NCBI RefSeq assembly: GCF_014898055.3
Contig: NW_026555331.1
Coordinates: 104,343,194 to 104,407,193 of the forward strand
Direction: 5' to 3'
Length of the DNA: 64,000 bases
Origin: Talpa occidentalis
Taxonomy: Eukaryota; Chordata; Mammalia; Eulipotyphla; Talpidae
Part shown: positions 10,980-21,758 of the stretch, piece by piece
Layout of the letters: every line of letters starts with the position of its first letter
Position numbering within the stretch: position 1 is the first letter of the stretch
Made by a program: the position numbers and the translations under genes
The notes under the pieces: generated by a model
What the model saw: only the letters and a program-made list of their open reading frames with translations
Databases searched by the model: none
Told to the model about the DNA's origin: nothing

Positions 10980-11257
10980 GGGCCTCCTTGGTGGTGCAAG
11001 GAGTTAAGCGTCAACACTATGAAGCAATCCGCAGCTACTGCAGCAAGAGTTAGATCCCAGGCCAGGGAGCTGACCCACATGGCGCAGCAGACCTCTCCTG
11101 TCTTGCCTGCTGCTCCCCTCAGCAGTGTATTTCAGTCAATCCGCCTGTTCTGTTCCCCACTTTGTCTCTGGTGAATCCTCTCACCCCTCCTCCCCTCACC
11201 CCAACCCTCCATACCCCAGCTCTTTTATGCATAAATAAATAAATCTTTAAAAAAATT
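10980..11257 (+). repeat. tRNA-Glu-like SINE, type A
   Basis: Starts GGGCCTCCTTGGTGGTGCAAG and ends ATAAATAAATAAATCTTTAAA. The B-box is decayed (GTTAGATCCC). The flanks show only a weak duplication, ATAAGGACTG / CTAAGGGTTA. Confidence 0.9.
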
Positions 11258-11554
11258 CTAAGGGTTAATATAAGTTGACTTAATTTTATATACTTGATGG
11301 GTGTCATGAAAAAGCTTTATTAAAATGAACTGTGTATTTTAAATCATACTTTGCTAATGATTCCTGTTATATTTTGCAAATATGTTCTTATATATGCAAT
11401 TTGATCTAACATATATCGGAAACCCTACTTTAGACTTCCAGTATCATGTCAAGCAGTATTCTCTATACTCAGTCTGAGCATTTAATTCCCCTACTGTCTC
11501 TTTAAATAAACTTGTCAAATGAACCATCAAGCTCTATGATTTTCAATTCCCTTT

Positions 11555-11823
11555 AAAAAAAAAAAAAAAAAAAGATTTATTTATTTATTTATTTATACAA
11601 GCACTGGGTACAGTCAGAAGCGCGGGAGGGTGAGAGAATTCACCAGAGCCAGAGCGGGGAGCAGAGCAGGCAGAAGGACCGAAGGACACTGCGGAGGGGA
11701 GCAGCGGGCGGCAGGAGAGCAGCCGCAGCAGAGGCTGCGGGCCACTTCTCAGCAGCAGCAGAGGCTGCGGGCAGCTTCGCAGCAGCAGCCCAGCGCTCAA
11801 ACGCTGCGCCACCGGGGAGGCCC
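11555..11823 (-). repeat. tRNA-Glu-like SINE, type B, rearranged inside
   Basis: TSD TCAATTCCCTTT lies at 11543 and again at 11824, so the ends are exact. The middle is abnormal: the segment that normally holds the GTCTGCGCGCCATGTGG block and the B-box is missing. It is replaced by two similar blocks, each with GCAGCAGAGGCTGCGGGC, at about 11723-11785. CAG/CTG runs result. The 92- and 80-codon frames over it are products of this repeat. Confidence 0.92.
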
Positions 11824-12029
11824 TCAATTCCCTTTTAAAACAACACTCATCAATGATCTCCATTCATTGTAAATTCTGTAGACTCCCAAATACTAGTTTT
11901 TTTGCTGTTGCTTCAGAGAGTAATTTGAACTGTTCAGCTGGCAGTACAGTATGAACATGTTCTAAAACTGCTGAGATTGAAGTTGATCCAGATTCATAAG
12001 AGGCAGAGTTGCTTACTTACAAAAGAGGC

Positions 12030-12190
12030 AACCTGATGTAGTGGAAAAGGTTTAGGCTTTGAAACCCGCAAAGTCAGAGCTCAAATTCCCTTTCACAACT
12101 TATTAGCAGTCTGAGAAAATGAACCCCCAAACCTCAGAGTTTTTGAGGAAGAATAATACCTACCCAGCTCCTAGATATTAAGGAATGTAA
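12030..12190 (+). repeat. MIR SINE, sense copy
   Basis: TGATGTAGTGGAAAAGGTTTAG, TTTGAAACCCGCAAAGTCAG, CAACTTATTAGCAGTCTGAG and AATAATACCTACCCAGC keep the MIR order. Highly diverged. Confidence 0.65.
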
Positions 12191-12760
12191 AACTGATAGT
12201 GTGGCCACTCACTTCCTGCTTGTTCCCCAAAGACTGAGTAATTAGTAACACACATCCTTCTAACAATTCCGGTACTGGTACCTGGAGATAAGGTAGAAAG
12301 CTTTGAAGTGCAGATTGTGTCGGCAGGGATAATCTTCCCTCGAGGCACAGACTACCTAAGATCTACTGGGAGTGAGACTTGCAAATTGTATCACCAAATA
12401 GATAAGTTTAAAATTCCGTTTGGACCATTTTGGAAATATAAATATGTGAGGCACCAGCCAGCACAAAGACTTTAAAGCCCTGGTTTGTTCTCCGTGGTGA
12501 GTTATTTCATGAAAAACATACCGAAAACCCGCTGGCATAGGCCAGTGCTCAGGAAGCTCAGCAGACAGGCAGGGCTGCTTTCTGGATAAGGATATGGATC
12601 CTTTTCTCAGGGATCCTCAGGTAATTTTCAAATGCTTAGGTTGGGCATTTGGACCCTGGGGACAATTACAATCCAACTGTGTTCCCCGCCTTCTCTCAGA
12701 GCAATTTCTTACCTGGAAAACCCGTTTTTTATTATCTCCTCCCTCCACATACACTTAGAT
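12191..12760. other. Unique sequence
   Basis: No repeat or exon recognised. Confidence 0.5.
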
Positions 12761-12983
12761 CAGTGTTTATCAAACTCTTGAATGTTCTCACAGTAAAGAA
12801 AGACATTTTAATCATGATGCAGTACACCTCCCAATAAAACAACAGTTTGCTAAAATAATATTTATTCTTACTCATGCACTGATGGTTTCTTTTCCATTTC
12901 ATTTAATTCCATTCCATTCCAAAACATGCTGGTGGTAACCCATTAAATTTCTTGACTCATTAGAAAATCTTGGAAAAGCACTA
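12761..12983. mobile_element. hAT-type nonautonomous DNA element, MER58-like
   Basis: The left end CAGTGTTTATCAAAC and the right end TTGGAAAAGCACTA are inverted relatives. Inside, GGTGGTAACCCATTAAATTT and CTTGACTCATTAG resemble Charlie-group MITEs. About 220 bp with no transposase. Confidence 0.5.
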
Positions 12984-13203
12984 GTCTTCAGTGAATTCTC
13001 AGTGATCCTGGAATGTTAAAAAAAATTCAAACTCCAGAGAGTAGCCCTAGATTTACCCTCCCTACCCATCTAGCACCCAGTCCTGCCCCAAACCTTGTAC
13101 AGCTTGTAATTGGACCACAGAGACTGGCCTGAACTTGAATGGACAATTGAGGACCAGTCACATATACCCTACAGTTTGAAAAACCCCAGAAGTTTCCAGA
13201 CTA

Positions 13204-13517
13204 GGGCCTCCCTGGTGGTGCAAGGGGTTAAGCACCACACTATGAAGCAATCCACAGCCTCTGCAGCACAAGTTCAATCCCCTGCAGGCCAGGGAGAAAC
13301 CCCATGGTGAGGCAGACCTCTCATGTCTCGCCTGCTACTCCCCTCAGCAGTATATTTCAGACAGTCTGCCTGTTCTGTTCCCCGCTCTGTCTCTGGTGGA
13401 TCCTCTCACCCCTCTGTGTCTCTGGCCTACACCCCAGCTCTTGTATGCATAAATAAATAAATCTTAGGAAAAAAAAAAGCCAGTGGCTTCTGTCTAAAAA
13501 AAAAAAAAAAAAAAGAA
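13204..13517 (+). repeat. tRNA-Glu-like SINE, type A, with a double A-tail
   Basis: TSD TCCAGACTA at 13195-13203 and 13518-13526 fixes the ends. The tail is composite: ATAAATAAATC, an A-run, the insert GCCAGTGGCTTCTGTCT (about 13479-13495), then a second A-run of about 19. The insert between the A-runs may be captured downstream sequence. Confidence 0.93.
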
Positions 13518-13526
13518 TCCAGACTA

Positions 13527-13662
13527 GATTTCAAGCTCCTTTCTCAGAGTATGACTGATTTGGTCATAAAGCTAAGGACGTGATGGTTAGAAAAGGACCT
13601 CAAGGCCTATATTATTAAAAGGGGAGGAAACTGAGGTTGGGAGAGTAAATCAATGACCTGTG
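13527..13662. other. Short unique spacer
   Basis: Contains GGGGAGGAAACTGAGGTTGG, a possible MIR scrap, directly before the second solo LTR. Confidence 0.4.
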
Positions 13663-13666
13663 CTTA

Positions 13667-14266
13667 TGCAACAGGGTGGTCCTCAGGAAAGGGAGAGGTT
13701 CCAGGTTTCCTGCCCCACCCAAAAGGAGGGTGGAGCTGAGCAGAGAGAGAAGAATCTAGAGAGGAGACTGAGGAAGGAAGGAAGAAGGATGGAGAGCCAG
13801 AAGGAGACCTGGAGGCAACACACGGTGCCAAGAGACATATGAAGAAACTGAGCTTGCCTTTTGGTCGTGGACTGGGTGACACAGATGTGGGTGAGACCAG
13901 TGGAGAGGTGACAATGGTGGTTTTGTCTTGATTTTGATTTTGCTCTTTTCTTATCAGACTTGTCTGGTTGTTTCTGATCTTTTATTGTGGTCCCTACTGG
14001 AGGATGTTTTAGACCTGTGGCAGGCTTTGGGGCCTAGCTCTGGGCCAATCCTGCTCTGGTGGACTTTTACCCACAAGGGGACGTGTAACTTGGGCGCTTG
14101 ATTTAGAAACAATATTCTTTGCCTTTCCTGTATTGCTTTCTAGTTGTGTTAAAGTTCCTTCCCATTAAAGACTCATATGTTTTGTGTTGATACGGCAGAT
14201 GGTAGAAACTATTTAGAGCAGGCAGGTCTGCAGGGTCTGGGGTGGCCCTCTCCCTGGCCTGTAACA
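13667..14266 (+). mobile_element. Solo LTR, ERV1-like, copy 2
   Basis: A 600-bp relative of 8252-8852, differing by scattered substitutions (about one in ten bases where I compared them). Starts TGCAACAG, ends CTGTAACA. It has its own perfect 4-bp TSD, CTTA, at 13663-13666 and 14267-14270. Different TSDs for the two copies show two independent insertions. No viral genes. Confidence 0.85.
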
Positions 14267-14337
14267 CTTAAAGAAAGAAAAATTCAATCATGTTTACATA
14301 AAAATGAAATGCTGGGTTCTCAATCCTTTGGGGGTGG

Positions 14338-14427
14338 GGTGGGGTAAGAGGATTCACCAGAGACAGAGCAGGGAACTGAACAAGCAGATTGACTGAAATA
14401 TACTGCTGAGGGGAGCAGTGGGCGAGT
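14338..14427 (-). repeat. tRNA-Glu-like SINE, type A, internal fragment
   Basis: GAGGATTCACCAGAGACAGAG to GGGGAGCAGTGGGCGAGTC matches the middle of the SINE body. Both head and tail are missing. Confidence 0.85.
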
Positions 14428-15110
14428 CGTTTACCTCCTTCACCCTTTTTAAGTGTACAGTTGAGCAGTATTGACTAAATTCACACTGTTGTAATTTTTT
14501 TTTAAAGATTGATTTAATTATTTATACATAGAACTGGGGTGTAAGTCAGAGGAACGGGGTTGAGAGAATTCACCAGAGACAGAATGCGGAGCAGAATTAG
14601 GAGGAGCTATTGAAATACACTGCTGAGAGGAGCAGCGGGAAAGACAGGAGAGGTCAGCTGTGCCATATGGATTAGCTCCCTGGCTGGGGATGGAACTCAT
14701 GCTGCAGTGGTGATAGTGCTCAGATTTGACCCCTAGGCCACCAGGGAAGTCCCCTCACACTGTTGTCTTTCAGATCTGTAGACTATCTTGCAAAATTGAA
14801 ACTCTGTACCCATGGAAAGAACAACTTCCTATTTCCGTGCCTGCAGCCCTCAGCAGCCACCATTCTTTGTTTCCATGATTTGGCTACTCCAGAAATCCCA
14901 TGGCATTGGAATCATACAACATCGCCTTTTTGTGGCTGGCTTTCAGGCAACAAAATCTCCTCCAGGTTCAGCCATGTTATGGCAGATGCCATAATTTCCT
15001 TCTTTCGTAAAGACTGATTAAAATTGTATTGTGCATAGATGCCTTATTTTCTTTGTCCATGGACACTTGGGTGCTTCGCTTTCTTCTTTATCCCATCTAC
15101 TTCGTGGCTA
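14428..15110 (-). mobile_element. Old L1 (L1M-type) 3' part, split by a SINE
   Basis: TTTTTAAGTGTACAGTTGAGC, AAATTGAAACTCTGTACCCAT, GGAATCATACAACATCGCC, GTTCAGCCATGTTATGGC and CCATGGACACTTGGGTGCTT reproduce the inverted 3'UTR and ORF2 end of old L1M elements. A SINE interrupts it at 14493-14754. Open frames of 84 and 60 codons on the plus strand are chance. Confidence 0.8.
14493..14754 (-). repeat. tRNA-Glu-like SINE, type A, nested in L1
   Basis: Perfect TSD TCACACTGTTGT at 14481-14492 and 14755-14766. Right end CACCAGGGAAGTCCCC. The head is quite diverged. Confidence 0.92.
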
Positions 15111-15927
15111 CTTTAATGAGTGCCTTTCCCCCTCTTCAAGGATTCCCTTTATCTTTTGAGAAAAACCAGACTAGTTATAGGCGATGCTATGTCCTGACAA
15201 CTGAGTGGTGGTGTTAGTTAGGCAGATAAATCCTCAATATAAACTTTTGAATTTCTCATATATTTATCCCACAAATATTTCATATGTGTTTATAGTCATT
15301 TCTGGATTGACTGTCCTCTTCCACTTGAGACTTCACTTCCAGCATCTCATTGCAACTTAAAATTTCTTTAACAAACCTATGATTATAGAGTTAATAAATA
15401 TTAAGCATCTGCTACTTCAAGGTAACCTTTGGACAAGATGCCCAGATGACTCAAGGGTTAATCATATATAGATCTTCAAGGAGATGATAGCTTCAGTTCT
15501 CAGGGAATTTCTATACACCTTTATCAGCATTTGTCCTGGATGGTCTTGTCAAGACTGTTTGTTTGATAAACCCGGGAAGATAGAGATAGGATCTTCCTAG
15601 TGGACAGAGGGCAGGATAATAAAGATGATATCTTCCTCTGGGGCAAAACCTAGTCAGATTTGTTAGCAGCCTCCTCCCACAAATCAGGGTTGTCCTAAAT
15701 TCAGTGTGTCTCACCTGTGACACAGACCCACTATGTGTACAGCTTCCACTTGGGCTGTTCTGCACCATCCCTGTGGGACTCCAAAGACAAGAGGACCCAA
15801 TGCTGCCACTTACGCCACATCTTGGTCTCTGACTCAGGAGCCTTGTGTCTTCTGCCAGCATCCAGGAGACAGCAGCAGGCTAACTTGTTAGCTTACGAGC
15901 AGGGGGAATATCTCAGACCCTTGATAG
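15111..15927. other. Unassigned sequence, perhaps an old LTR
   Basis: No gene. The stretch 15520-15900 (CTGTGGGACTCCAAAGACAAG, CTTGTGTCTTCTGCCAGCATCC) has the composition of a degraded LTR, but I cannot match it to a family. The 116- and 137-codon frames here have no supporting features. Confidence 0.35.
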
Positions 15928-16118
15928 TTTTTTTTTTTTTAATTTATTTTATTTATGCATACAAGAGCTGGGGTGTAGGCCAGAGGAGCAGGAGAGGGGT
16001 AAGAGGATTCACCAGAGACAGAGTGGGCTGCAGAACAGATGGACTGACTGAAATAGACTGCTGGGAAGCAGCGGGTGAGATAGGCGAGGTCTGCTGTACC
16101 TGTGGGTCACCTCCCTGG
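15928..16118 (-). repeat. tRNA-Glu-like SINE, type A, 5'-truncated
   Basis: T-run, TTTATGCATACAAGAGCTGG and body to CACCTCCCTGGCA, where it stops. The tRNA-like head is absent. Confidence 0.88.
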
Positions 16119-16181
16119 CATTTGGATTAATTGATTTTCTCCATTTTTTGCACTTGGATTTTATTGATCTGTGCTCTGACT

Positions 16182-16459
16182 TTTTTTTTTTTTTAAAAGA
16201 TTTATCTATTTATCCATACAAGAGCTGGGGTACAGGCCAGAGATGCAGGGGTGTGAGAGGATTCACCAGAGACAGAGTGGGGAACAGAACAGACAGACTG
16301 ACTGAAGTATACTGCTGAGGGGAGCAGCAGGTGAGACAGGAGAGGTCTGCTGTACCATGTTGGTTGCTCCCTGGCCGGCTGGGGATGGAACTTGTGCTGC
16401 AGAGGCTGCGGATTGCTTCATAGTGTGGTGCTTAACCCCTTGCACCACCGGGGAGGCCC
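16182..16459 (-). repeat. tRNA-Glu-like SINE, type A, nested in L1
   Basis: A 17-base T-run, TTATCTATTTATCCATAC, body, and CACCACCGGGGAGGCCC. The TSD is unclear because the flanks are T-rich L1 sequence. Confidence 0.93.
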
Positions 16460-16818
16460 TAAGGACTATTTTAATTGCATCTCACAAATTTTATTTTTTT
16501 ATGTTTTAATTTCTGTTCACTTAAAATATTTTCTAATTTCCTTTGAGACTTCTTTCACTCATGAACCATTTATGACTTTTAAGTGTTTGGTGACTTTTAA
16601 AAGTGTTTAACTTTTAAGTGGTGATTTTTAACTTTTCTTTATATTAGTTGATACCTAGCTTAATTCCATTTTGATCAGAGAACATGCTTTGTATAATTTT
16701 AGTTCTTTTGCATTTGTCAAATTTTTTTTTTTAGTGACTCAAGATATGGGCCATATGATGGTTATCTGTGTATTTGGCTATTATGTGGAATATTAGAAAA
16801 ACATCAGTTATATTCCAT

Positions 16819-17097
16819 TTATTTTGTCTTCTCTTCCCTTATTGGCTTGCTACTTATTTGATCAGTTATTGAGAAAGAAGCATTGAAGACCCCAATTATA
16901 ATTGTGAATTTGTCTGTTTCTCTTATTTTGCAGTTTTTGCTTAATGTAATTTGAAGCTCTATTGTTAAGCACAGAGGCAATAGGATTGTTATGTGATCTG
17001 TGAGAATTGACCCTTTTGTCATTATATAATGTTCCTCTTTATTCCTGGTAATTTTCTTTGCATTGAAATCTACTTTTTCTGATATTAATATTGCCAT
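16819..17097 (-). pseudogene. L1 ORF2 endonuclease-domain remnant
   Basis: A 92-codon open stretch reads AILISEKVDFNAKKITRNK, then EEHYIMTKGSI, then IIIGVFNASFSITDQ. This is the L1 ORF2 endonuclease pattern of a 'VAILIS-KVDF' strand, a 'HYIM-KGSI' strand and a 'VGDFN' core. The catalytic Asp of the usual GDFN motif is Val here (GVFN), so the domain is dead. It lies within the antisense L1 and has no start or end of its own. Confidence 0.8.
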
Positions 17098-17410
17098 TCC
17101 AGCTTTCTTTTGATTAGTGTCTTAGTATTGATGTGTTTTTATTTTCTTTTTACTTTCAATATACTTATATCATTGTATTTAAAGTGAGTTTTTTATAGAT
17201 GGAGTAGAGTTTGGTATCTTTTAAAAATCTGTTTTGACAATCTCTGCCTTTAAATTGGTGTGTTCAGACCATTTAGATTTATATATTAATACATTTGTAT
17301 TTATGTCTACCATGTTTTTTTTTTTTCTGTTTTTTTCTCTTCTTTTTCAGTACTTTGCTCCCCCCTTTCTACTTTATTTGCGTTATTTGGCATATTTTAG
17401 TATTACATTT

Positions 17411-17698
17411 TTTTTTTTTTTAAGATTTATTTATTTTTATTTATTTATTTATACAATCACTGGGTACAGTCAGAAGTGCAAGAGGGTGAGAGAATTCACC
17501 AGAGTCAGAGCAGGGAGCAGAACAGGCAGAAGGACCGAAGTACACTGCTGAGGGGAGCAGCGGGCGGCAGGAGAGGTCTGCGCGCCATGTGGGACCCTCC
17601 TTTGGTGGCCAGGGAGCAGCCGGGGATCGAACTGGTGCCACAGAGGTCGTGGGCGGTTTCGCAACCCAGCGCTCAACCGCTGCGCCACCGGGGAGGCC
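17411..17698 (-). repeat. tRNA-Glu-like SINE, type B, full length
   Basis: A perfect 20-bp TSD, CATATTTTAGTATTACATTT, at 17391-17410 and 17699-17718. CpG-rich, with an intact GGTGGCGCAGCGGTTGAGC A-box side on the minus strand and an (AAAT)n tail. The frames of 81-105 codons over this copy are repeat-derived. Confidence 0.97.
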
Positions 17699-18633
17699 CA
17701 TATTTTAGTATTACATTTTAATTTAGCTAGTTTTGTTTTTACTATATCACTCTATCTTGTGAATTATTTTGGTGGTTGCTCTAGGGATTAAATTATGCAT
17801 AACCCTTCAAGTGAAATGTAGTAATTCTACCACCAGATAAATTCCCCTCTATGTTATACTTGTCTTATGAATTGAAAAGTCTATCAAGCAATATTATGTT
17901 TATACTGTTTATAATTTATATTTAAATATAAAAATTATATTTGTAGTTTTTGTTTTAAGTCATCAAATATATTTTAAAGAATTCAAGAATGATCTTGTGT
18001 AATTACTCACATAATTATCAGTTTTGGTGCACTTTCTTCATTCCTAATATTTTACATTTCCTTTTAATATTATTTCCCTTCTGTATGAATAATTTAGCAA
18101 TTCTAGTTGTCTGCTGGTAATACATTCTCTAATTTCCTTTAACTTAGAATATATTTCACTTTCCTTCCTGAGGGTTTTTTTTTTTTTTTTTTTGCTGGAT
18201 ATCAAATTCTTGACTGACAGTGCTTTTCTTTCAGCATTAAAAAAAAAAAAGTCCCATTTTTGTTTTCCCTTCGCAGTAGTTTCTGATGAGAAACCTGCAA
18301 TTATTTGAATTGTTATTACCCTAACAGTAGTGTGCCATTTTTCTCTGGTTGCTTTCAAGATATTTCCTTTGTTTTTAGTTTTCTGCTTTTATGATGAACT
18401 AGGGGTGAAATGCCTTGATTTTTATCAATTTGGAGTTTTCTGTGCTTCTCCAATCTTTAGGTTTATATCTTTCACCAAATTCGGGACATTTTCAACCATT
18501 ATTTCTTACTCATTTCCTTCCCTTTCTGGGACTCTGAAGACATGAATGTTAGATCTTTTAGTGTCATTTAAGTCCCAAAGCTCTTATTTTTTTCCTCAAT
18601 CTTTTTTTAGTTTCTGTTGTTAAATTGGATAAT

Positions 18634-18879
18634 TTAAAAAAAATGTACTTATTTATGCATACAAGAACTGGGGTGCAGGCCAGAGGGGTGGAGGGTGAGA
18701 GTAGGGAGCAGAACAGCCGGATTGACCGAAATACACTGCTGAGGGGAGCAGCAGGTGAGCCAGGAGAGATCTGCTGCACCGTGTGGGTTGCTCCCGGGTC
18801 AGGGATTGAATTCGTGCTGCAGAGGCTGCGGATATCTTCATAGGTTGCTCCTTAACCCCTCACGCCACCAGGGAGGCCC
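18634..18879 (-). repeat. tRNA-Glu-like SINE, type A, nested in L1
   Basis: TTATTTATGCATACAAGAACT to CACCAGGGAGGCCCC. Lacks part of the ACCAGAGACAGAG block. Short TSD GATAATTT / GAATAATTT. Confidence 0.9.
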
Positions 18880-19950
18880 CATGAATAATTTTTTGATTTG
18901 CTTTCAAGTTCCTGACTTTACTCTGCTATCTTCATTCTGCTGTTGGGCCCCAGAGTGAAATTTTAATTTTATTATTGTATTTTTAACTTCTAAAATTTTC
19001 ATTTGGTTCATTTTTTATATTGTCTATGTGGTTGCTGAGATTTTTCTATGTTTCCATTTATTACAAAGTGTTTGCTCTTATTTATTTGAGCATTTGTATT
19101 AGAGTTACTTTAGCCTTTTTCAGATAATTCCAGCATCTATTTAGTTTGGGCATGGTGCAGTCTTTTCTTATGGAAGTTGAGATTTTTCTGGTTTTTCTTA
19201 TGTTAAGTAATTTTGAACTGTGTCCTGGATATTTTGAGCACTATATTATCAAATTCTGATTGCATTTAAATTCTTTGAAGAATATGGACATTTTTGTTTT
19301 ATCAGTCAATCAATCCAGTTGTGTTTCGGCCCCAAACTCCTGACTAGTTTTCTGCGGGTTGTGGTTTCAATGTCCGTTCCATTTTCAAATTCTCCATATT
19401 GCTATTTGGATCTATCTTGCTTATGTGCCCCCCAGTGGCCAGTCTGCGACCTGGGCAGTAGTCTGTTGACCTAGTTCAGTTCTCAATGTTTCTGATGAAC
19501 TCTTTATGATCAGATCCACACATACATAGGTTGGAGGTGAGCCCAAGAGTTCTAAAAATCTCTATGGTATTACTTTTCCAAACTCCATTCTCTCTATGAT
19601 CTCCCTGGAATTTTCTGGTTCCCTGAAGCTCACCTTTTCAGACCTTTGACTAGAAAGCTAGTGCTTTATTTATTCTGTTTTGTCACATACTTCTTAGAAC
19701 TGTGCTTGTGTCTGGGGCCAAACAGTGGAAGGACAGAAAGAAACAAAGTATTGGGAGTTCACATCCCTCTCTACCTTTAGACCACAGTTCCTTTGATGAG
19801 AGAGTTAAGATTCTCTTCCTTCACATTTTTGGATCCCTCTGGGTTTTTGCTGTTGCTGCTGTAACTGACACAACTCTAACCATTATAGATTTGCTGGGGG
19901 TGGCCGAGATATAAATGAATGGAGAAAAGAAAAAGCAAAAATGGAGACTA

Positions 19951-20654
19951 GGTTCTTTGAGAGTTATGAATATCTTTTTAAGTTCCTCAAGCCACAACTA
20001 GAGTGCTTCATTTGAAACTCTCCTTGTCAATGCTCTAGTGCCTACTATATTTTGTCTGCCTTGAATATAGATGTAGAATACTAGAGGAAAAGGGGAAACT
20101 CACTTAGATCAATGGTATTTTGAATTCTGTCCTTCCTCCCACCTCACCCCATGTCTTCTACTGTTTGCTTTTTGGAATCCTCAAATATTTGCTCTGTGAA
20201 TTTGGTTCTGGTTTTATAGGTGCATTCAGTGGAGGAAACAGAGTAAAGTATACTCACTGCAACTTACCCTGAATTGAAATCTTCCCTCTTCTACTCTTGT
20301 GTAGATTTTGTAAAGAATTTTACTCCAACTATTGATAATAAGAAAAGGAAAATAACCTACACAATCTTGAATTTCCTGTCTAGCTCTAGTATACTCTTAT
20401 ATGACCAATCTCACTTCCGTACTTAGTGTCCATTATAACATGTATTTCCCTTCATATCTAGAAGGGTGCTTGTAAGGAAAGCCTGATACTAGGGAGTTGC
20501 TGCCTGAGACTACATATTACGCATGTCCTGACTAGCTCAATAAATATTTCTATAATTGGTAAGTAAATCTTGGGTATATCCGTGTCCTTAAAAGTAGACC
20601 ATCCCCATGGCCTTGGGTTTTTTCCTGTTCTTATTGTATGAGATTCAGTTTCTC
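19951..20654. other. Unique sequence
   Basis: No repeat or exon recognised. Confidence 0.5.
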
Positions 20655-20670
20655 TCCTTCATTCTAGCTT

Positions 20671-20800
20671 TTTTGTGTGTGTGTGGTACCCTCGCCGGTG
20701 GCCGGGGAACGAACCAGCGCTGCAAAACGAACCAGCGCTGCAGAGGCTGCAGGCAGCCTCGCAGCCCAATGCTCAACCATTGCACCACCAGGGGAGGCCC
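20671..20800 (-). repeat. Head-only SINE, type C, with duplicated B-box
   Basis: Perfect 16-bp TSD TCCTTCATTCTAGCTT at 20655-20670 and 20801-20816. The 130-bp insert is only the tRNA-like head, then GGCGAGGGTACCACAC and a short CA-rich/A tail. The block AACGAACCAGCGCTGCA occurs twice (20708-20724, 20726-20742), so the B-box is duplicated. The SINE body is absent although both ends are exact. Confidence 0.9.
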
Positions 20801-20970
20801 TCCTTCATTCTAGCTTCTAAGAACCATGGTCTCTCCTTTAGTTTTTCTGAAGTCTCCTAGTTGTAATAGGGTCCCAGAGTGGAAATAAATACTCATATTG
20901 TGTTTATGTTGCATGGAGGCTAACTTAGAATATTGAAATCAAAATGAACACATTAAAAAGTCTAACAGAG

Positions 20971-21290
20971 GGCCTCCCCGGTGGCGCAGCGGTTGAGCGC
21001 TGGGTTGCGAAGCTGCCCGCAGCCTCTGCGACGCTGGTTCAATCCCCGGCTGCTCCCCGGCCACCGGAGGAGGGTCCCACATGGCGCTCAGACCTCTCCT
21101 GCCGCCCACTGCTCCCCTCAGCAGTGTGCCTTGGTCCTTCTGCCTGCTCTGCTCCCTGCTCTGACTTTGGTGAATTCTCTCACCCTCCCGCGTTTCTGAC
21201 TGCACCCAGTGCATGTATAAACAAAACAAACAAACAAACAAACAAACAAATAAATCATAAATAAATAAAAATACATGCCTAAAAAAAAAA
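20971..21290 (+). repeat. tRNA-Glu-like SINE, type B, with ACATGCCT tail
   Basis: Perfect TSD AAAAAGTCTAACAGAG at 20955-20970 and 21291-21306. GGCCTCCCCGGTGGCGCAGC start, well-preserved head and body. The tail is (CAAA)n, then AAATCATAAATAAATAAA, then ACATGCCT and poly(A). Two other copies (45152, 49311) share the ACATGCCT block. Confidence 0.97.
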
Positions 21291-21306
21291 AAAAAGTCTA
21301 ACAGAG

Positions 21307-21704
21307 TATATTTGCTAGTCGGCTATTTTAACTCTGTCTTTTTCCTGCTGGGAAAATACCAAGTATAGACCCCATTTTATAGACCAAGTCATAGGTGCCA
21401 TTTAAAAACTTTTTTATAGCAAAATCTATTCACTTAGGCAGTTTGTACAAAGCAATTGCATTATTCCACATTTTTGCTCTCCTTCTCTAGGAAATATGAT
21501 GAAATGTTCCCACACTATTTTAGAGAGCCCTGGTTCTTGGAAGAGTTTTTAAAAATCATACCCATTCAGAACAAATGATGGGGATTTGGACCTTTTCCAT
21601 ACCATGTGTAGACTATTCTTTTGGTGGAATCTATTCTTTGAACAAACCTTTTTTTTTAATGTCAATCTTGAACCAGTAGGCATAGAGCTATGTGAGGGGA
21701 TACT
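21307..21704. other. Unique sequence
   Basis: No repeat or exon recognised. Confidence 0.5.
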
Positions 21705-21758
21705 GAGGAGAAAAAGAAAAGGAGAAGGTGGAAGAGGAGGAGAATAATAGAGAGGGGG
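21705..21758. repeat. Purine-rich (GA-type) tract
   Basis: GAGGAGAAAAAGAAAAGGAG-like sequence with few pyrimidines over about 54 bases. Confidence 0.8.

Larger units (their letters stand above)
16119..19950 (-). mobile_element. Long decayed L1 (L1M/HAL1-like), antisense, with nested SINEs
   Basis: In order along the plus strand (element 3' to 5'): 16119-16181 matches the start of the reverse-transcriptase region (CAGAGCACAGATC antisense). 16460-17300 is the inverted endonuclease region (GACCCTTTTGTCATTATATAA, ATTCCTGGTAATTTTCTTTGC, AAATTGGTGTGTTCAGACC at the ORF2 start). From 17720 on is the 5' part, with TTTCTGATGAGAAACCTGC, CCAAATTCGGGACATTTTC and TTTCTGGGACTCTGAAGAC, phrases known from old L1/HAL1. 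SINEs interrupt it at 16182, 17411 and 18634. The left edge touches a fourth SINE (15928). The 5' limit near 19950 is approximate. Not active. Confidence 0.8.

Noticed and set aside
8852..13666. Provirus between the two related LTRs
   Set aside because: Different TSDs, no viral coding sequence, and MIR, hAT and SINE copies between them.
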